Positions 10,417 through 22,227 of a stretch of DNA of 64,000 bases are shown here, in pieces. The notes under the pieces are model-generated. The model saw nothing but the letters and a program-made list of their open reading frames with translations, had not been told where the DNA came from and ran no database searches. The DNA comes from Casuarina equisetifolia (Eukaryota > Streptophyta > Magnoliopsida > Fagales > Casuarinaceae): the NCBI GenBank assembly GCA_028551475.1, contig CM052362.1, positions 2,550,166-2,614,165 on the forward strand, written 5' to 3'. Positions within the stretch are counted from its first letter, which is position 1, and every line of letters begins with the position of its first letter. Both the position numbers and the translations under genes were made by a program.

Positions 10417-12300
10417 AAAAAACCATACATTAACATTCCTTTGGTAAATGTCTTAGCCCAAATGCCTAGCTATGCAAAGTTTTTGAAGAAGATATTGGTA
10501 AACAAAAGGAAGGAAGAAAATTATGAAATTTTGAAGTTAACCAAGGAGTGCTCAGTCATCCTACAAACCAAATTACTTCCAAAATTAAAAGATTGAAGGA
10601 GCTTTACAATTCCTTACACTATTGGAGATTTTTACTTTGAAAAAGCAATGTATGATTTTGGTGCAAGTATTAATTTGATGCCCTTTTAAGAAAATAGGAT
10701 TGAGTGAAGTAAAAGCAATAATAATGTCACTTGAATTAGTTTATCAACTCAAATTTCCAAAAGGTATTGTGGAAGATGTATTTGTAAAGGTTGATAAGTT
10801 AATCTTTCCAAAAAATTTCATAGTTCTTGACATGGAAGAAGATTTTGAGATACCACTTATCTTAATATGACCTTTTCAAGCAATTGGAAGAGTTCTAATT
10901 AATGTACAATAAGGGAAGTTGATTCTTAGAGTTCAAGATGATCTTATTACCTTTAATCTTTTTAAACCAATGAAATATCCCTATGATGAAAATTCTTATT
11001 TTAGAATTGAGACAATAGACAAGTTAAAAGACAAGGTTTTTCAAGAAAATATTTTCAAAGGCCCATTTGAAGCATGGTTCATTTGCTTAAGGGGCAAAGA
11101 AAGTGAGAATGTGTTTCTCATGGAATATGCGAATCTCATGGAGGCATATCCACCATATTTAAGGTGAAAGAAAACAAAATTTGAAGAGTTTGGGCAACAC
11201 ACAACAAAGTCCAAATTATCAAAATTGATGGAGTTTCATCCTCCTTGAGTAGCAACATCTAAAATAGTTTGACTGACAACTATAAAGCAAGTGTTTCTTG
11301 GGAGGCAACCCATTCATTTTCACTATTTTTATTAATTTGTTTAGTTGTTAACTTGTTGTTTGTAATTAAAAAGATAAAAATAAATAAATTAAAATAGTCT
11401 TAGAATATTTTATCCATCTTCACTATTTTCTTTGTTTTATCTAGATTAAATTTCTTTCTTGAGGGATTACTTTCTTAGAGTTTCATCATTAACGCCATCC
11501 ATGGACACATTTTGCAACAAGGGGAGTTTTCTTGTTCCCTTCTTTCCATTTGTTTCTCGTATTAAGGACAATACTTCATTTAAGTTTAGGGGTGGAAAAA
11601 AATTGTGCTAAGTTCAATTTTAAAATTTTTCTTATGTCATGGTTGCATCCCTTGTTATGAATTCTTGGTGATTCTTAGGAAGGTGTAAATTTTGTTAAAA
11701 CCTATAATTGTGATATGATTAAAAGTGTGATTTTGATTATGTTGATCCACCTATTGAGCACTAAAATTCCTTAATTGTTTAAAATTATGTGTATCTTTAG
11801 TAAACATTCATGTGAAGTATGCAACTATCTTAGATCTCATCCAAATCTCAGAATTTTTTTGATTTTCTCTTAAAGAAAAATCCTAGGTTGTATCTAATTG
11901 AGAAAATAATTTAGACTATCTTTGGATCGATAGAGCCTTTCAAGCCAACCTTGTTTATTTACCATCAATCACCTTACTAAGCCTTGATTCTTATCCATTT
12001 TTTAGAAAAATGACACCATATATATATCATCAATCACCTCATTGTCCCCCACCCACAAACATGTTGATTTTTAGGATACAAGTTTATTTGAGCCTAACAA
12101 AAGGTAAAAGGATAGATCAAGGGAAGAAATTGATTGTAATAATTGTGTGGGGCATAGTATCTTGTTTCTACTATTGTAAAAAGTAAAAATAAATAAATAA
12201 AAAGGAAAAAAATAAAATTAAAAAATTAAAAAAGCAAAAGAAATTTTAAAAAAAAGCCAAAAAAAAGGAAAGAAAGAATGAATGAAAGAATGACAATATT
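10417..12300 (+). mobile_element. Ty3 (Athila/Tat-like) relic: protease and 3' untranslated part, right of LINE
   Basis: Resumes exactly after the LINE target duplication. It carries gag-end and aspartic-protease-like remnants (a DFGAS-type active-site phrase near 10655, and the segment at 10919-11167). It then passes straight into noncoding 3' sequence with a LGRQP-like phrase near 11300 and an A-rich tract near 12200. No reverse transcriptase or integrase is visible between protease and 3' part, and unit 3 is the same, so the founder may have been a non-autonomous gag-protease element. Old, with many breaks. Confidence 0.75.
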
Positions 12301-12389
12301 TAGCAATCATTAGTTCAAAAAAATAAATATATTTCTTGTGATGTGATGCTTAATGAGCAACTTCCTTGTGTTTGTTCCCCCTTCGACAC

Positions 12390-12744
12390 AAATGTGACAA
12401 CTTGATGGGTGAACTCCAACATGTTCTCTTGTTACCTTGCTAGCAACATCATGCTCATCACCATCAGCAACAACATCATGACCACATTAGGTTTGGACTT
12501 GACCTCTAAGCTCCTTTCGGCCATGCAAAATGTCCAAGCCACCTTCAACTCGGCCTCACTCATAGGGAAGGTTTGGTTATCCACGTTGCACTCCATGGCG
12601 ATGTTGAGTCAGTCTTACCTGCCTTCTTTCGAGTCGTTCAACCTAGACAATCAGTTAGGCCCTTTTAATCACGTGAACGTAATAAACTTTAAACATAAAT
12701 TTTGGTATGATAGAAGGCCTAATTTCTCCTTTAAAGTCACCTAA
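12390..12744 (+). pseudogene. GH17 beta-1,3-glucanase relic, unit 2 (best preserved)
   Basis: An open frame of 111 codons runs from 12409 to 12744. It reads like the middle of a plant GH17 glucanase: VNSN, then YLASNIMLITISNNIM, LLSAMQNVQATFNSASL, KVWLSTLHSMAMLSQSYLPS and FNLD. In the family, the position after ITIGN is the proton-donor Glu; here it is Asn. The codon before the ORF is TGA where unit 1 has CGA. The tail after FNLD no longer resembles GH17. N- and C-terminal thirds are absent. It is a relic of a beta-1,3-glucan hydrolase that may once have been adjacent to, or fused with, an X8 module. Confidence 0.75.
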
Positions 12745-13541
12745 TAAAAAAATGGAAACATCAAAATGCCACAACATCTTTATAAATAAGGAGTATATTA
12801 TTAACAATGTAAAATGTATGTTGAATAAAAAAAAAATCTTTGTGAGTTCAAGTCCTATTGTGTTTGCATGTTCTCCTTTTTAAATCTCAAGTTATTTTAT
12901 TGTTGGCTAGCTAGTTCAAACGGTGAGTTAATGGAAACTCTAAGTTCAACATCTTGAATGTGTGAATTAAATATGTACGTTGTAATAAAAAATTAAAATA
13001 AAAAATATATATTGCCTTATCCCGAAGTGAGATTCATTGGAATGTAGCCATGGCTATGTAGGAAAGACAACCAATTAGTAATGATTGTTAAGTGTGAAAG
13101 AGAACTTTTCATTAGGATGTACAAGATTTACAAGTAAACAAGTATTTCACTTGAAACTTTGGTTCTAATACCATATCAAAAAATATATTTCTTATATAAA
13201 ACTAACTTATAAAGAATAAAAACATCTTTACACATGAAAAGTGCACTAGGCTAAAAAAAAAAAATTGGTTAAAAAAGTGCAATACCCTAGCAATCATTGG
13301 TTAAAAAGAAGTAATCTATTTCCTTTATTTTATATTCTTAACATAAAAGTCTAGAAGAACCTTATTTTATAGATCTTAAACGTTAGGAATGTCAACCCTG
13401 TATTTCTTCCGGCTACCCAATAACTAAGCCTACGGATTCGTGCAAGATTTACCAAAAATGTCATAAATCACGATCACACGTCCAATGAAATTCGCTCAAC
13501 CCTCCAGCTTATTGGCATGCTAGGATAGCTGGCTACTACTC
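12745..13541. other. AT-rich spacer between GH17 relic and X8 gene, unit 2
   Basis: Collinear with 1500-2300 of unit 1 and the spacer of unit 3. No gene or RNA gene is seen. Confidence 0.6.
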
Positions 13542-13569
13542 CACGTGTCCTCTCTTGCTCTGTATATAA
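13542..13569 (+). promoter_or_regulatory. G-box plus TATA box of X8 gene 2
   Basis: CACGTG lies at 13542-13547 and TATATAA at 13563-13569, 91 bp before the ATG at 13660, with the same layout as unit 1. Confidence 0.65.
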
Positions 13570-13659
13570 GGTACTCATCCTCCCGCCATTTCCCATATCA
13601 CCTTCCTTCTCTTTTGTATCACTACAATTTTTATACGCTGTGAGAAAGTGAGTACTACC

Positions 13660-14906
13660 ATGGCTATGCTTATGCTACGTTCACCAGTGCTCTTGCTCGG
13701 CACCCTCGTCTTGGCCTTTTTCCTTGCAGGTTGGAATTCTTTTTCTTGGTTTTTGAGCTTCGGTTTTGGTTTCTTGTTTATGTACACACTCTGATGGTTA
13801 TCGGTTTATGTTGCAAAATCGCAATCGTTTGTTCATGAAGATGTCCAGGTGAGGAAATTTATCATTTTTTAGAGGCATATTAGGGAAATTTTTGTCCTAT
13901 AGAAGCTTGTTCTCAAGCATCATTCCTATCATAACATTGCTCTTGCTTTTGTTTGTCCATACTAGACATCAAGTGCTGCAAGTTGGTGCGTTCCCAAGAA
14001 TGGAGTTTCTGAAGCCAAATTGCAGTCAAACATTGACTTTGCCTGTGGGCAAGGCATTGATTGTAGCCCGATCTACCCAGGTGGCGTCTGCTTTGATCCA
14101 AACACTATTTCATCACATGCTGCCTATGCCATGAATCTCTATTTCCAAAAGTCCCGAAAAAGTCAATCAAGTTGTGACTTCTCACAAACAGGAATCGTCA
14201 CAACCACAAATCCTAGTAAGCTTCAATTCATAAGCATTTATTTCCTCCGTGTTCCAATGGCACATAAAATTAAGGAAATGTAAAATAGTAAGATAATTTA
14301 TGCAATGGTTAGTGTGCATAGTTAGTTAGTATGCTTCTCATTTTTAAAAGTAAGGAAGTCCATCCTAAAATTCATAGATATACTACCTATCTAATATAAT
14401 ATCAAACTCATGTATCTATATTTTCAATGTAAGATAAGCATTTTTTATAGATGCTCACCACACTATGGAGGAAAAATTGCAAGTAGACTAATAATATTAA
14501 GGAGGGTGTTAGCCCACCACAAACATAAAGAAATGTGCAATAAATCTAATATCATGTTAAAGTTAAGAGGCCTATCCTAAAATCTATAAGCAAGAGGAGG
14601 TATAGCCTCATCTATTATAAGCCCAGGCTCCCATATCTATATTTTGATGTGAGATAAACATCCTCAACAAAACCTATTGTAATCTTCTTCTTCTTAGCCA
14701 TTCACCAAATACATCATCTATAGCAAGGTAGAGAAGCTACGACTCCTGTTGTTTTGGTTCAAAACTAACTTGACACATAAAACAAGCATTTCTAGTTTGA
14801 TTTATCATTTGCTATTATTGTGGATTCTCATGTAATTTTCTTAATTCTTTTCCTCTCTTTGATCGTAGGTTACAATGCTTGCAAATATCCTGGGGAGAGT
14901 CCTTGA
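13660..14906 (+). CDS. Secreted X8/CBM43 domain protein (callose-binding type), copy 2
   Basis: Proposed exons are 13660-13729, 13841-13848, 13966-14215 and 14869-14906, giving 121 residues with exon lengths identical to copy 1. The signal peptide is residues 1-23 (MAMLMLRSP to FLA). The X8 domain, residues 33-116, keeps all six cysteines; differences from copy 1 include IYPGG, FDPNT, KSQSS and the C-terminal PGESP. The alternative acceptor that could bypass the 8-nt exon in copies 1 and 3 (GTGCAG) is GTGCTG here, so only the micro-exon route keeps the frame. G-box and TATA are intact, but the downstream AATAAA is AAAAAA. The coding frame is intact. Expected role: extracellular beta-1,3-glucan binding. 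Confidence 0.85.
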
Positions 14907-15083
14907 AAGGCAATGTAATCCCAAAAGATGTCATCTATGCTAGATCACTACCAAAAGTAGTGTAAAGAATATTTTCTTTTCTACCTATCTCAACGTCTCC
15001 CCACATACGTCATTGTTCTTGGTCCAAAAAAATGATTTCGGTTTGACAAAGTGAGAGATATGATACCCGTCTCTCTGTTCCCA

Positions 15084-15309
15084 TTCTTTGAGGGGAAAGG
15101 AACCCACACCCGTGACACTATGGATAGTTGAATTATGGCAATTAACACAACTAAGCAGGAATGATTTAAGTTAATTACAAATAGAAAGAGAGACTTGAAT
15201 AAAAGTAGGAAACTCCCTAAACCAAGCCCACGACGAAGCCGCGACCACCGCGCTCAAGGAGTTCCGAGATACATCTCAGAATTTTCAATAAAATTGGAAC
15301 TTTCAAGTC

Positions 15310-15347
<38 letters not shown>

Positions 15348-15550
15348 TCCTCAGTTCCCATTCTTTGAGGGGAAAGGAACCCACACCCGTGACAGTATGG
15401 ATAGTTGAACTATGGCAATTAACACAACTAAGCAGGAGTGATCTAAGTTAATTACAAATAGAAAGAGAGACTTGAATAAAAATAGGAAACTTTGGCCTAA
15501 ACCAAGCCCACGACGAAGCCGCGACCAGCGCTCTCAAGGAGTTCCGAGAA
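15084..15550 (+). repeat. Direct duplication of about 190 bp within unit 2
   Basis: The segment at about 15084-15268 (from TTCCCATTCTTTGAGG to the GACGAAGCCGCGACC phrase) is repeated at about 15354-15546. A short Ty- or host-like spacer with a (CT)n run lies between. Unit 1 has one copy (3915-4105), so the duplication is private to unit 2 and fairly recent, the two arms differing at few positions. Confidence 0.8.
15313..15346. repeat. (CT)n microsatellite
   Basis: Nearly perfect CT dinucleotide run between the two arms of the local duplication. Confidence 0.9.
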
Positions 15551-16240
15551 GCCCCTGTGGAGCCAGAGGACAGCGACGCCTACAGAGTCCTGATCGACTG
15601 TGAGGTTGCCCAGGACAAAGGCCAGGGAGAGTGGGAGAAGAAAACGGGCGGAAGGACGATGATGCCAAACATGATGCTGAGAATGAGGCACGTTATGAAG
15701 CTGGACATGGAACGAGGAGGACTTGAGTGGTGCGACATTGGTGATCGTGAAGCCCACAAATCAAACCTCGAGCCACGGTTGTGCCCAGCAGCCAGCGACG
15801 GGCCCAGCTGCGACAGTTGGTTGTTGACGTGGAAGAGGAAGACGAGAAGGACGCTGAGTTGGCCGTTAACGCTTTTGGGGGAGGGTTACCTGGACCAGCC
15901 CGTTCAAGCTCTGCCGAAGAAGCGTGGCTTCCTAATGGAAGTGAACGCATTTTGAGAAACCCTTTTGTCAGAGGGCTGTATGTGGCCCAACGCTGTGTAT
16001 AGGAATCGTCTTTTGTTTCTTGTGTCTTCCTTCGCTGTATGTTTTGTTTTGTTTTTGTTTCTTGTATCTTCCTTCCCTGTATGTTTTATCTTCGAAAGTT
16101 GGATGCGCCTTTTCCGTGTTGAAAATTTGATCGTTTGGTTCCTCCTCAAACCTCCATGCTTCCCTGATTTGCTTGAAGTTTTTATAGACCTTTGCTTGTC
16201 CAAATTTACAAGCCACTGCTAATCAGCAGATAATCGGTGA
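15355..16240 (+). pseudogene. Unidentified GC-rich gene-like relic, unit 2 (longer copy)
   Basis: The longest frame (15557-15955, 132 codons) starts MEPEDSDAYRVLIDCEVAQ; upstream in the same frame it reads HDEAATSALKEFREA. An overlapping frame (15781-16002) has QLVVDVEEEDEKDAELAVNA and then GGGLPGPARSSSAEEAW. Nothing is recognised with confidence. The AT-rich tail after 16010 looks like a 3' untranslated region. The relic could be part of a multi-exon gene whose introns break the frames, or a captured fragment. It is absent from unit 3, where similarity stops just after the (CT)n run near 23870. Confidence 0.4.
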
Positions 16241-17290
16241 TATGGATAAGCTATAGACCTTTAAAAATGTGATTTGCAAATTACAATTTGAATTCCAATG
16301 TTACCGTTTTTAGTTTAATATTGGATAAGCGTTACCATTTTCATTAGTATGTCAATTTTATTGCCTAGTTGTTAAGTGTTTTTACAAGGACTATATATAT
16401 ATATATATATTGCATAAATTCAATTTCTATGCATAACCGAATAAACATAAATTATATTTTCATGATGATATTCTTAATATCTTTTTCCATTTTTCTTCTT
16501 TCAACTACCAACCAATATAATTTCTAATAGTTAAATTTCTACATTCAATTTTATTATAGGGTATACAGTAAGGCAATGAAGAGGAGGATGATCTAGATGA
16601 ATTTTTTGTTTGATCTTGTTAGATATAATATGGGCAGAGGGTGTATATGTGATCGCCGTAATGCAGTCTGGTTTATTACGTAGGAATGGTTAGGGTTTAC
16701 CTTATATTTTTGTTAGTACAGGCTCCTATGTGTGTCCGGTTTGGTCGCTACAAACTACATGAGTCAGCAGAAGAAGACGTTCTGCAACTGCGTGTATCAG
16801 GTCACGATGAAGAAGCATAGAAAAACAAATCATCTCGTGATGTTCTATCCACTAAATGCTTGTACTGTCCAAACTAAGATGGTACTTGTTTTCAAATTTG
16901 AAGTGTTTTGATGTAATTGGCTCTATGTGAACATTGGGGAGAACTGTTATTGTTTTGATTTGGGTTGCAAGTATTTTAGCATATTTTCGTTTGCTCAGGG
17001 ATTGCGAGATTAATGTTTAGTATTTGATGTTATTTTAATCTGTGAATCCCTTAGTAGTTTACCGTGAAGCACGTATTTGATTTGTCTTCTGTTAGAATAG
17101 AAGAAGTTTAGGTTTGCAAACAATTCATCATTTAGATCTCTTACCTTCTTGTTCAAATCCGGGTATTTGTGTTACTAACCGTTTGGAAAATCCATTTCAT
17201 TCCCTTAGAACAAACATCCTCTTGACAGTATTATCTCGGATAGCAAGGGTGAAGGAAATACAAAAGTGTCAGATATCTTTATAGCCTTTA
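16241..17290. other. Spacer with a possible exon remnant near 16720-16910
   Basis: AT-rich DNA with a (TA)n run near 16392-16411. A more balanced stretch at about 16720-16860 follows an AG and reads MSQQKKTFCNCVYQVTMKK in one frame before an AT-rich, UTR-like tail. I do not recognise it. It may be the last exon of whatever gene left the GC-rich relic. Confidence 0.3.
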
Positions 17291-18064
17291 AATATGCAAC
17301 TAAACCTTTTGTCTAATGGTAAGATTGTCTTGCTTGGAAATAAAATGGACGTGCCCTTTGTGAATAAAGTAATATTTGATAAATTCTCTCAAGAGGTTTG
17401 ATTTGGAAGGATGGAAATTGAAGAAAGGTATGTAAAGAAGGTAGAGCTCAGTTCTTCCATGGAATTGAGACGGACAATGTTGTTGTCTTCTTAGTGCACC
17501 TTGAAGATGAACAACAAATGCAATAATAAGGTCACCAAAGATAAGGATATGCTTGATCAAGTAGTGGATAACAATGAAGCGATAGGAGAGGCAATGAATG
17601 GGAATGAGGAATCACACAAGGCAAGGGCAAGGAATGATAATAAATGAGAAACGATTGAGGAAACAACTAGAGGCAATTCGGTAATAACTGAAAAAGGTGA
17701 AAAGCAATTGAATGTTTAGGATTGGAATGTTATTGTAGGCTCTTCAAGTCAAATGGTAAATGATGTAGCACTCAAATGTTTTAGTGTACAAGCACTAAAA
17801 GAAGAAGTTCAACAAATTCAGTTGTTAAGGATTTTGATGCCAGAGTTAAAGGAAAGTTTAAGTCTTAGCTCTAAGAATATGATGTAGTATTTCCTAAACA
17901 AGATAAATTTTGCAGAGCCTAATGGATGGGAGAAATTCTAGTTGCAATTTGATTAGTTTTAAGTTAGGAGTTCTTCTATTATTCTAACTAAGTTGGAAGA
18001 GGATACTCAAGAGCAAACTTATACAATGACCAATTGGATGTAGAAAAGGGTAAAATGATAAGGA
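17291..18064. other. Degenerate AT-rich stretch, probable transposon debris
   Basis: Short frames rich in Lys, Asn and Glu with repeated stops, in front of clear Ty3 gag sequence. No domain is recognised. It may be the 5' part of the same Ty3 relic or other retroelement debris. Confidence 0.35.
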
Positions 18065-20657
18065 TCAAAAAAGAAATTCAAGCAATTGAACATCAATAGT
18101 TACCTATATGGTTATAGGTACAAACTTTATGTAATGGATTTAGTAAAAATCTCTATTTTATGATTGATGCAGTTGTAGAAGGGGCCTTAAATAATAAAAA
18201 ACTAGAAAGGGCATATAAGCTTTTGAAGGAAATGAAATCCAATAGTTATTAATAGCCTACTAAGAGGCTTCTAATGTGTAAAGCAAGTGGAGTTCATAAG
18301 GTAAATATTTTCACTACAATGTATACATAATTTGAAGCACTTAATAAGAAGATAGATAACCTTAGTACTCTAGTCATAAGAATTTAGAATAGAGCATGTG
18401 ATCTTTGTAGTGGAGAACATGCAAGCATAGAATGTCAAATTGGTAACCCTTTTGCTTAATTTACAGAAAATGCTAATTTTGTTAGGAATTTGAACAGATT
18501 ATAGAATAATCAATACTATAATACTTACAATCCAGGATGCTGCAATTATCTAAATTTTTCATGAAGTAACTCAAATGCACCGAGGCCACCATCGAGATTC
18601 AAAACACTAGAGGAGATGAAGTCAAGTTTAGAGAACATAGTCACCAAGCTGGCTAACACCACTCAAAGCATCATCAAAAGCACAAAAATGAGATTCCAAT
18701 ACCAAGAAGCTTCAATTAAAAATCTGGAAATGCAAATGAGTCAATTAGCCAACATGATCTCAAGAAGACAAAAAGGTCTTTGCCCAGCAACATAAAGAAA
18801 AATCCCATATAATATGCAAAAGGTATAACCTTCAAAAAAGAATAAGCAAATGGGAGAAGATGATACTAAAAGGACATTTCCAAAGATAAAGACAAGGATG
18901 TCATTACACAACCTAAGGAAGCATTCAAGAGCAAACTCTTCCCAAATAATCCAAAGTCATATGTGCCTTCAATTCCATTTCCTCATAGATTCCAACAACA
19001 TAAAGTGGATAAGAAATTTTCTAAATTTCTTGATGTATTTAAAAAACTATACATTAACATTCCTTTAGCAAATGTGTTAGCCAAATGCCTATCTATGCAA
19101 CATTTTTGAAAGAGATATTAGTAAGCAAAAGGAAGCTAGAAGATTATGAAATTGTAAAGTTAACTGAGGAGTACTCAGTCATCCTCCAAAACAAATTACC
19201 TCTAAAGTTAAAAGATCCAAGAAGCTTTACAATTCTTTACACTATTGTAGATTCTTACTTTGAAAAAACATTATGTGATTTAAGTGCAAGTATTAATTTG
19301 ATGTCTTTTTAGTTTTCAAGAAATTAGGTTGAGTGAAGTAAAAGCAATAACAATGTCATTTCAATTGGTTGATCAATCAATCAAATATCCAAGAGGTATT
19401 GTGGAAGATGTATTGGTAAAGGTTGACAAGTTTATCTTTCCTACAGATTTCATAGTTCTTGACATGGAGGAAGATTTTGAGATACCATTTATAGTAGATT
19501 GACCTTTTCTAACAACAAGAAGAGTTCTAATTAATGTACAATAAGGAAAGTTTATTCTTAAAGTTCAAGATGATCATATTACCTTTAATGTTTTTAAACT
19601 AATGAAGTATCCTTATGATGACAATTCTTGTTTGACAAGTTGGAGAACAAAATTTTCCAAGAAAATATTTTCAATGACCCATTTTAAGCATGGTTGATTT
19701 GCTCAAGGGACAAAGAAATTGAGAATGTGTTTCTCATGGAATATGCAAATCTCATGGAGACATATCCACCGTATTCAAGGTGAAAGGCAAAAAAAATTGA
19801 GTTAAGTCACACATAACAAAGCTTAAATTATCAAAATTGATAGAGTTTCATCCTTTTTAAGTAACAGTATCTGAGATAGTTTGAATGACAACTAAAAAGT
19901 AAACACTTCTTGGAAGGCAACCAAAGCATTTTCATTATATTTCTTAATTAGTTCAATAGTTAACTTGTTGTTTGTAATTAAAAATAAAATAAAAAAAAAT
20001 AGTTTTAAAATATTTTATCTATCTTCACTATTTTCTTTGTTTTATCTAGATTAGAATTCTTTCTTGAGGGATTACTTTCTTGGAGTTTCATCATTAAGGC
20101 CATCCATGGACACATTTTGCAACAAAGGGAGTTTTCTTACTCCCATCTCTCCATTTTTTTTCCCTACATTGTGGACAATGCTTCATTTAAATTTAAGGGT
20201 GGAAAAAAAATTTTGCTAAATTTCATTTTAATTAGGGGTGGAAAAAATATTTGTTCTAAATTCAATTTAAAAATTTTTCATCTATCATGATCATTTCCCT
20301 TGTTATGAACTCTTGGTGATTCTTAGGAAGGTGTGAATTTGTTTAAACTTACAATTGTGATGTGAGTTAAGTGTGATTCTAATCATGTTGATCCACCTCT
20401 TAAGCACTAAAAGTCCTTAGTTTTTTGAATTATGTGTATCTCTCATAAACATTCATGTAAAGTATCCCATTCTTTTAGATCATATCCAAATCTTAGAATT
20501 TGTTTGATTTTCTCTTAAGACAAAATCCTAGGTAACATCTAATTGAAAAAATAATTTAGGCCATCTTTGGATCGATTAAGCCTTTCAAGCCAACCCTATT
20601 TATTTACCACTAGTTACCTTGTGAAGCCTTGATTCTTATCCAATGTTTTTTAAATGA

Positions 20658-20661
<4 letters not shown>

Positions 20662-20710
<49 letters not shown>

Positions 20711-20712
20711 CT
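20662..20712. repeat. Compound (CA)n(TA)n microsatellite
   Basis: About 16 CA repeats run into about 9 TA repeats. The sister copies in units 1 and 2 have only a short TA run here, so the CA tract expanded in unit 3. Confidence 0.95.
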
Positions 20713-20948
20713 TAGCCTTAAACAAATTATCTCATCATCTCCCACTCGCAAACAAGTTGATTTTTAGGGTACAAGTTTATTCAAGCTTAATAAAAGCTAA
20801 GAGGAAGGATGAAACATGGGAATACATTGATTGTAATGATTGTGTAAGGCATAGTATCTTGTTTCTAACATTGCAAAAAGCAAAAGAATAAAAATAAAAA
20901 AAGAAACAAAAAAAAGAGAAACAAAAAAAAAAGAAACAAAAAAGAAAA

Positions 20949-20977
20949 AAGAAAGAAAGAAAGAAAGAAAGAAAGAA
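20949..20977. repeat. (GAAA)n microsatellite in A-rich tract
   Basis: Seven GAAA repeats follow a longer A/G-rich stretch from about 20878. Units 1 and 2 have only irregular A-rich sequence at this place. Confidence 0.85.
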
Positions 20978-21067
20978 TGACAATATTTAACAATCATTAG
21001 TTTAAAATATATATATTTCTTGTGATGTGAGGCTTAATGAGAAACTTCCTTATATTTGTTTCCCCTC

Positions 21068-21235
21068 CGACACAAACGTGGTAACTCGATGGGTGAACTC
21101 CAACATGTTCTGCTGCTACCTTGATAGCAGCATCATGCTCATCACCGTCGGTGACAACATCATGACCACATTGGGCCAAGACTTGACCAATTAGTTACAT
21201 CTTCTCAATCACGTGAATGTAATAAACTCTAAACA
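21068..21235 (+). pseudogene. GH17 beta-1,3-glucanase relic, unit 3 (internally deleted)
   Basis: One frame reads TRWVNSNMFCCYLDSSIMLI, then a VGDN in place of the catalytic GNE motif, then MTTLGQDLTN and a stop. Compared with units 1 and 2, about 120-130 bp (LLSAMQ through FNLD) are missing, and sequence resumes at the NHVNVIN-like phrase. It is the most decayed of the three. Confidence 0.65.
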
Positions 21236-21445
21236 TAAATTTTGGTATGATAAAAGGTCTAATTTATCCTTTAAGTCGCCTTATAAAAAAATGAAAACAT
21301 CAAAATATCACAACATCTTTATAAATAAGGAGTATACTATTAACAATGTAAAATGCACATTCGATAATAATAAAAAATCTTAGTGAGTTCAAGTCCCATT
21401 GTGATTACATGTTCTCCTCTTTAAATGATAAGTTATTTTATTGTT

Positions 21446-21540
21446 GAATGTGTGAATTGAAACTCTAAGTTCAACATCTTGAATGTGTGAATTGAAACTC
21501 TAAGTTCAACATCTTGAATGTGTGAATTGAATATTACATT
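21446..21540. repeat. 35-bp tandem repeat, about 2.6 copies
   Basis: The phrase GAATGTGTGAATTGAAACTC starts at 21446 and 21481, and a shortened third copy starts at 21516, giving a period of 35 bp. Units 1 and 2 have a single copy of the corresponding sequence. Confidence 0.9.
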
Positions 21541-22217
21541 GTAATAAAAATTAAATAAAAAAATTACCTTATCCTCAAATGAGCTTCATTGCACTGTAAC
21601 CTTGGCTATGTCAAAGAGACAATTAGTTAGTAATGATTGTTAAGAATGAAAGAAAACTTTTCATTGGAATGTATTAGATGTACAAGTAAACGAGTATTTC
21701 ACTTGAAAATTTGGTTCTAATCTCATATTGAAAAACATATTTCTTATTTAAAACTAATTTATAAGAAATAAGAACATCTTTATACATAAAAAGTGCAATA
21801 GATTAATGTGTTGGGAAATGTAAAATGCATACAAGATTTTAACATATATAATGTTAGAAAATATTTATCATCATATTTAAATTCAATGAATAAAAATAAC
21901 CCTAGACATACTATAACCATTTAGGTCCAAATAATAACAATGTTTTGCATTCATTGGTTTAAAAAAATTAATCTATTTCCTTCATTTTATGTTCTCAACA
22001 TAAAAGTCTAGAAGAACCTAATTTTACAGATATTCAACATTAGGAATGTCAACCCTGTATTTCTTCTGGCAACCCAATAATTGAGCCTATGAATTTGTGC
22101 AAGATTTACCAAAAATGTCATAAATCATGATCACACGACCAATGAAATTCGCTCAACCCTCCAACTTATTGGTATGCTGGGACAGCTAGCTACCTCTCCG
22201 TGTGTCCTCTCCTACTC

Positions 22218-22227
22218 TATATATAAA
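22218..22227 (+). promoter_or_regulatory. TATA box of X8 gene 3; G-box lost
   Basis: TATATATAAA lies about 90 bp before the ATG at 22317. Where copies 1 and 2 have CCACGTGTCC, this copy reads CCGTGTGTCC (22198-22207), so the CACGTG core is gone. Confidence 0.65.

Larger units (their letters stand above)
18065..20990 (+). mobile_element. Ty3 (Athila/Tat-like) relic, unit 3: gag, protease, 3' part
   Basis: Best preserved of the three relics. Gag remnants run from about 18090 (KAYELL-like and DLCSGEHASIEC knuckle phrases, NLEMQMSQLANMISRR), protease-type sequence from about 19230, and a noncoding 3' part follows to an A-rich tract near 20975. It goes directly from protease to 3' sequence with no reverse transcriptase or integrase seen. 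LTRs were not identified. Many breaks; age old, judged by their density. It contains the empty site matching the LINE insertion of unit 2. Confidence 0.78.

Noticed and set aside
15497-15950. Minus-strand frames across the GC-rich relic
   Set aside because: The acidic plus-strand frames are conserved between both copies; the minus frames contain Ser runs complementary to GAG/GAA codons and look like shadows.
20777-20997. Phe-rich minus-strand frames resembling membrane proteins
   Set aside because: Translation of the A/G-rich microsatellite tract only.
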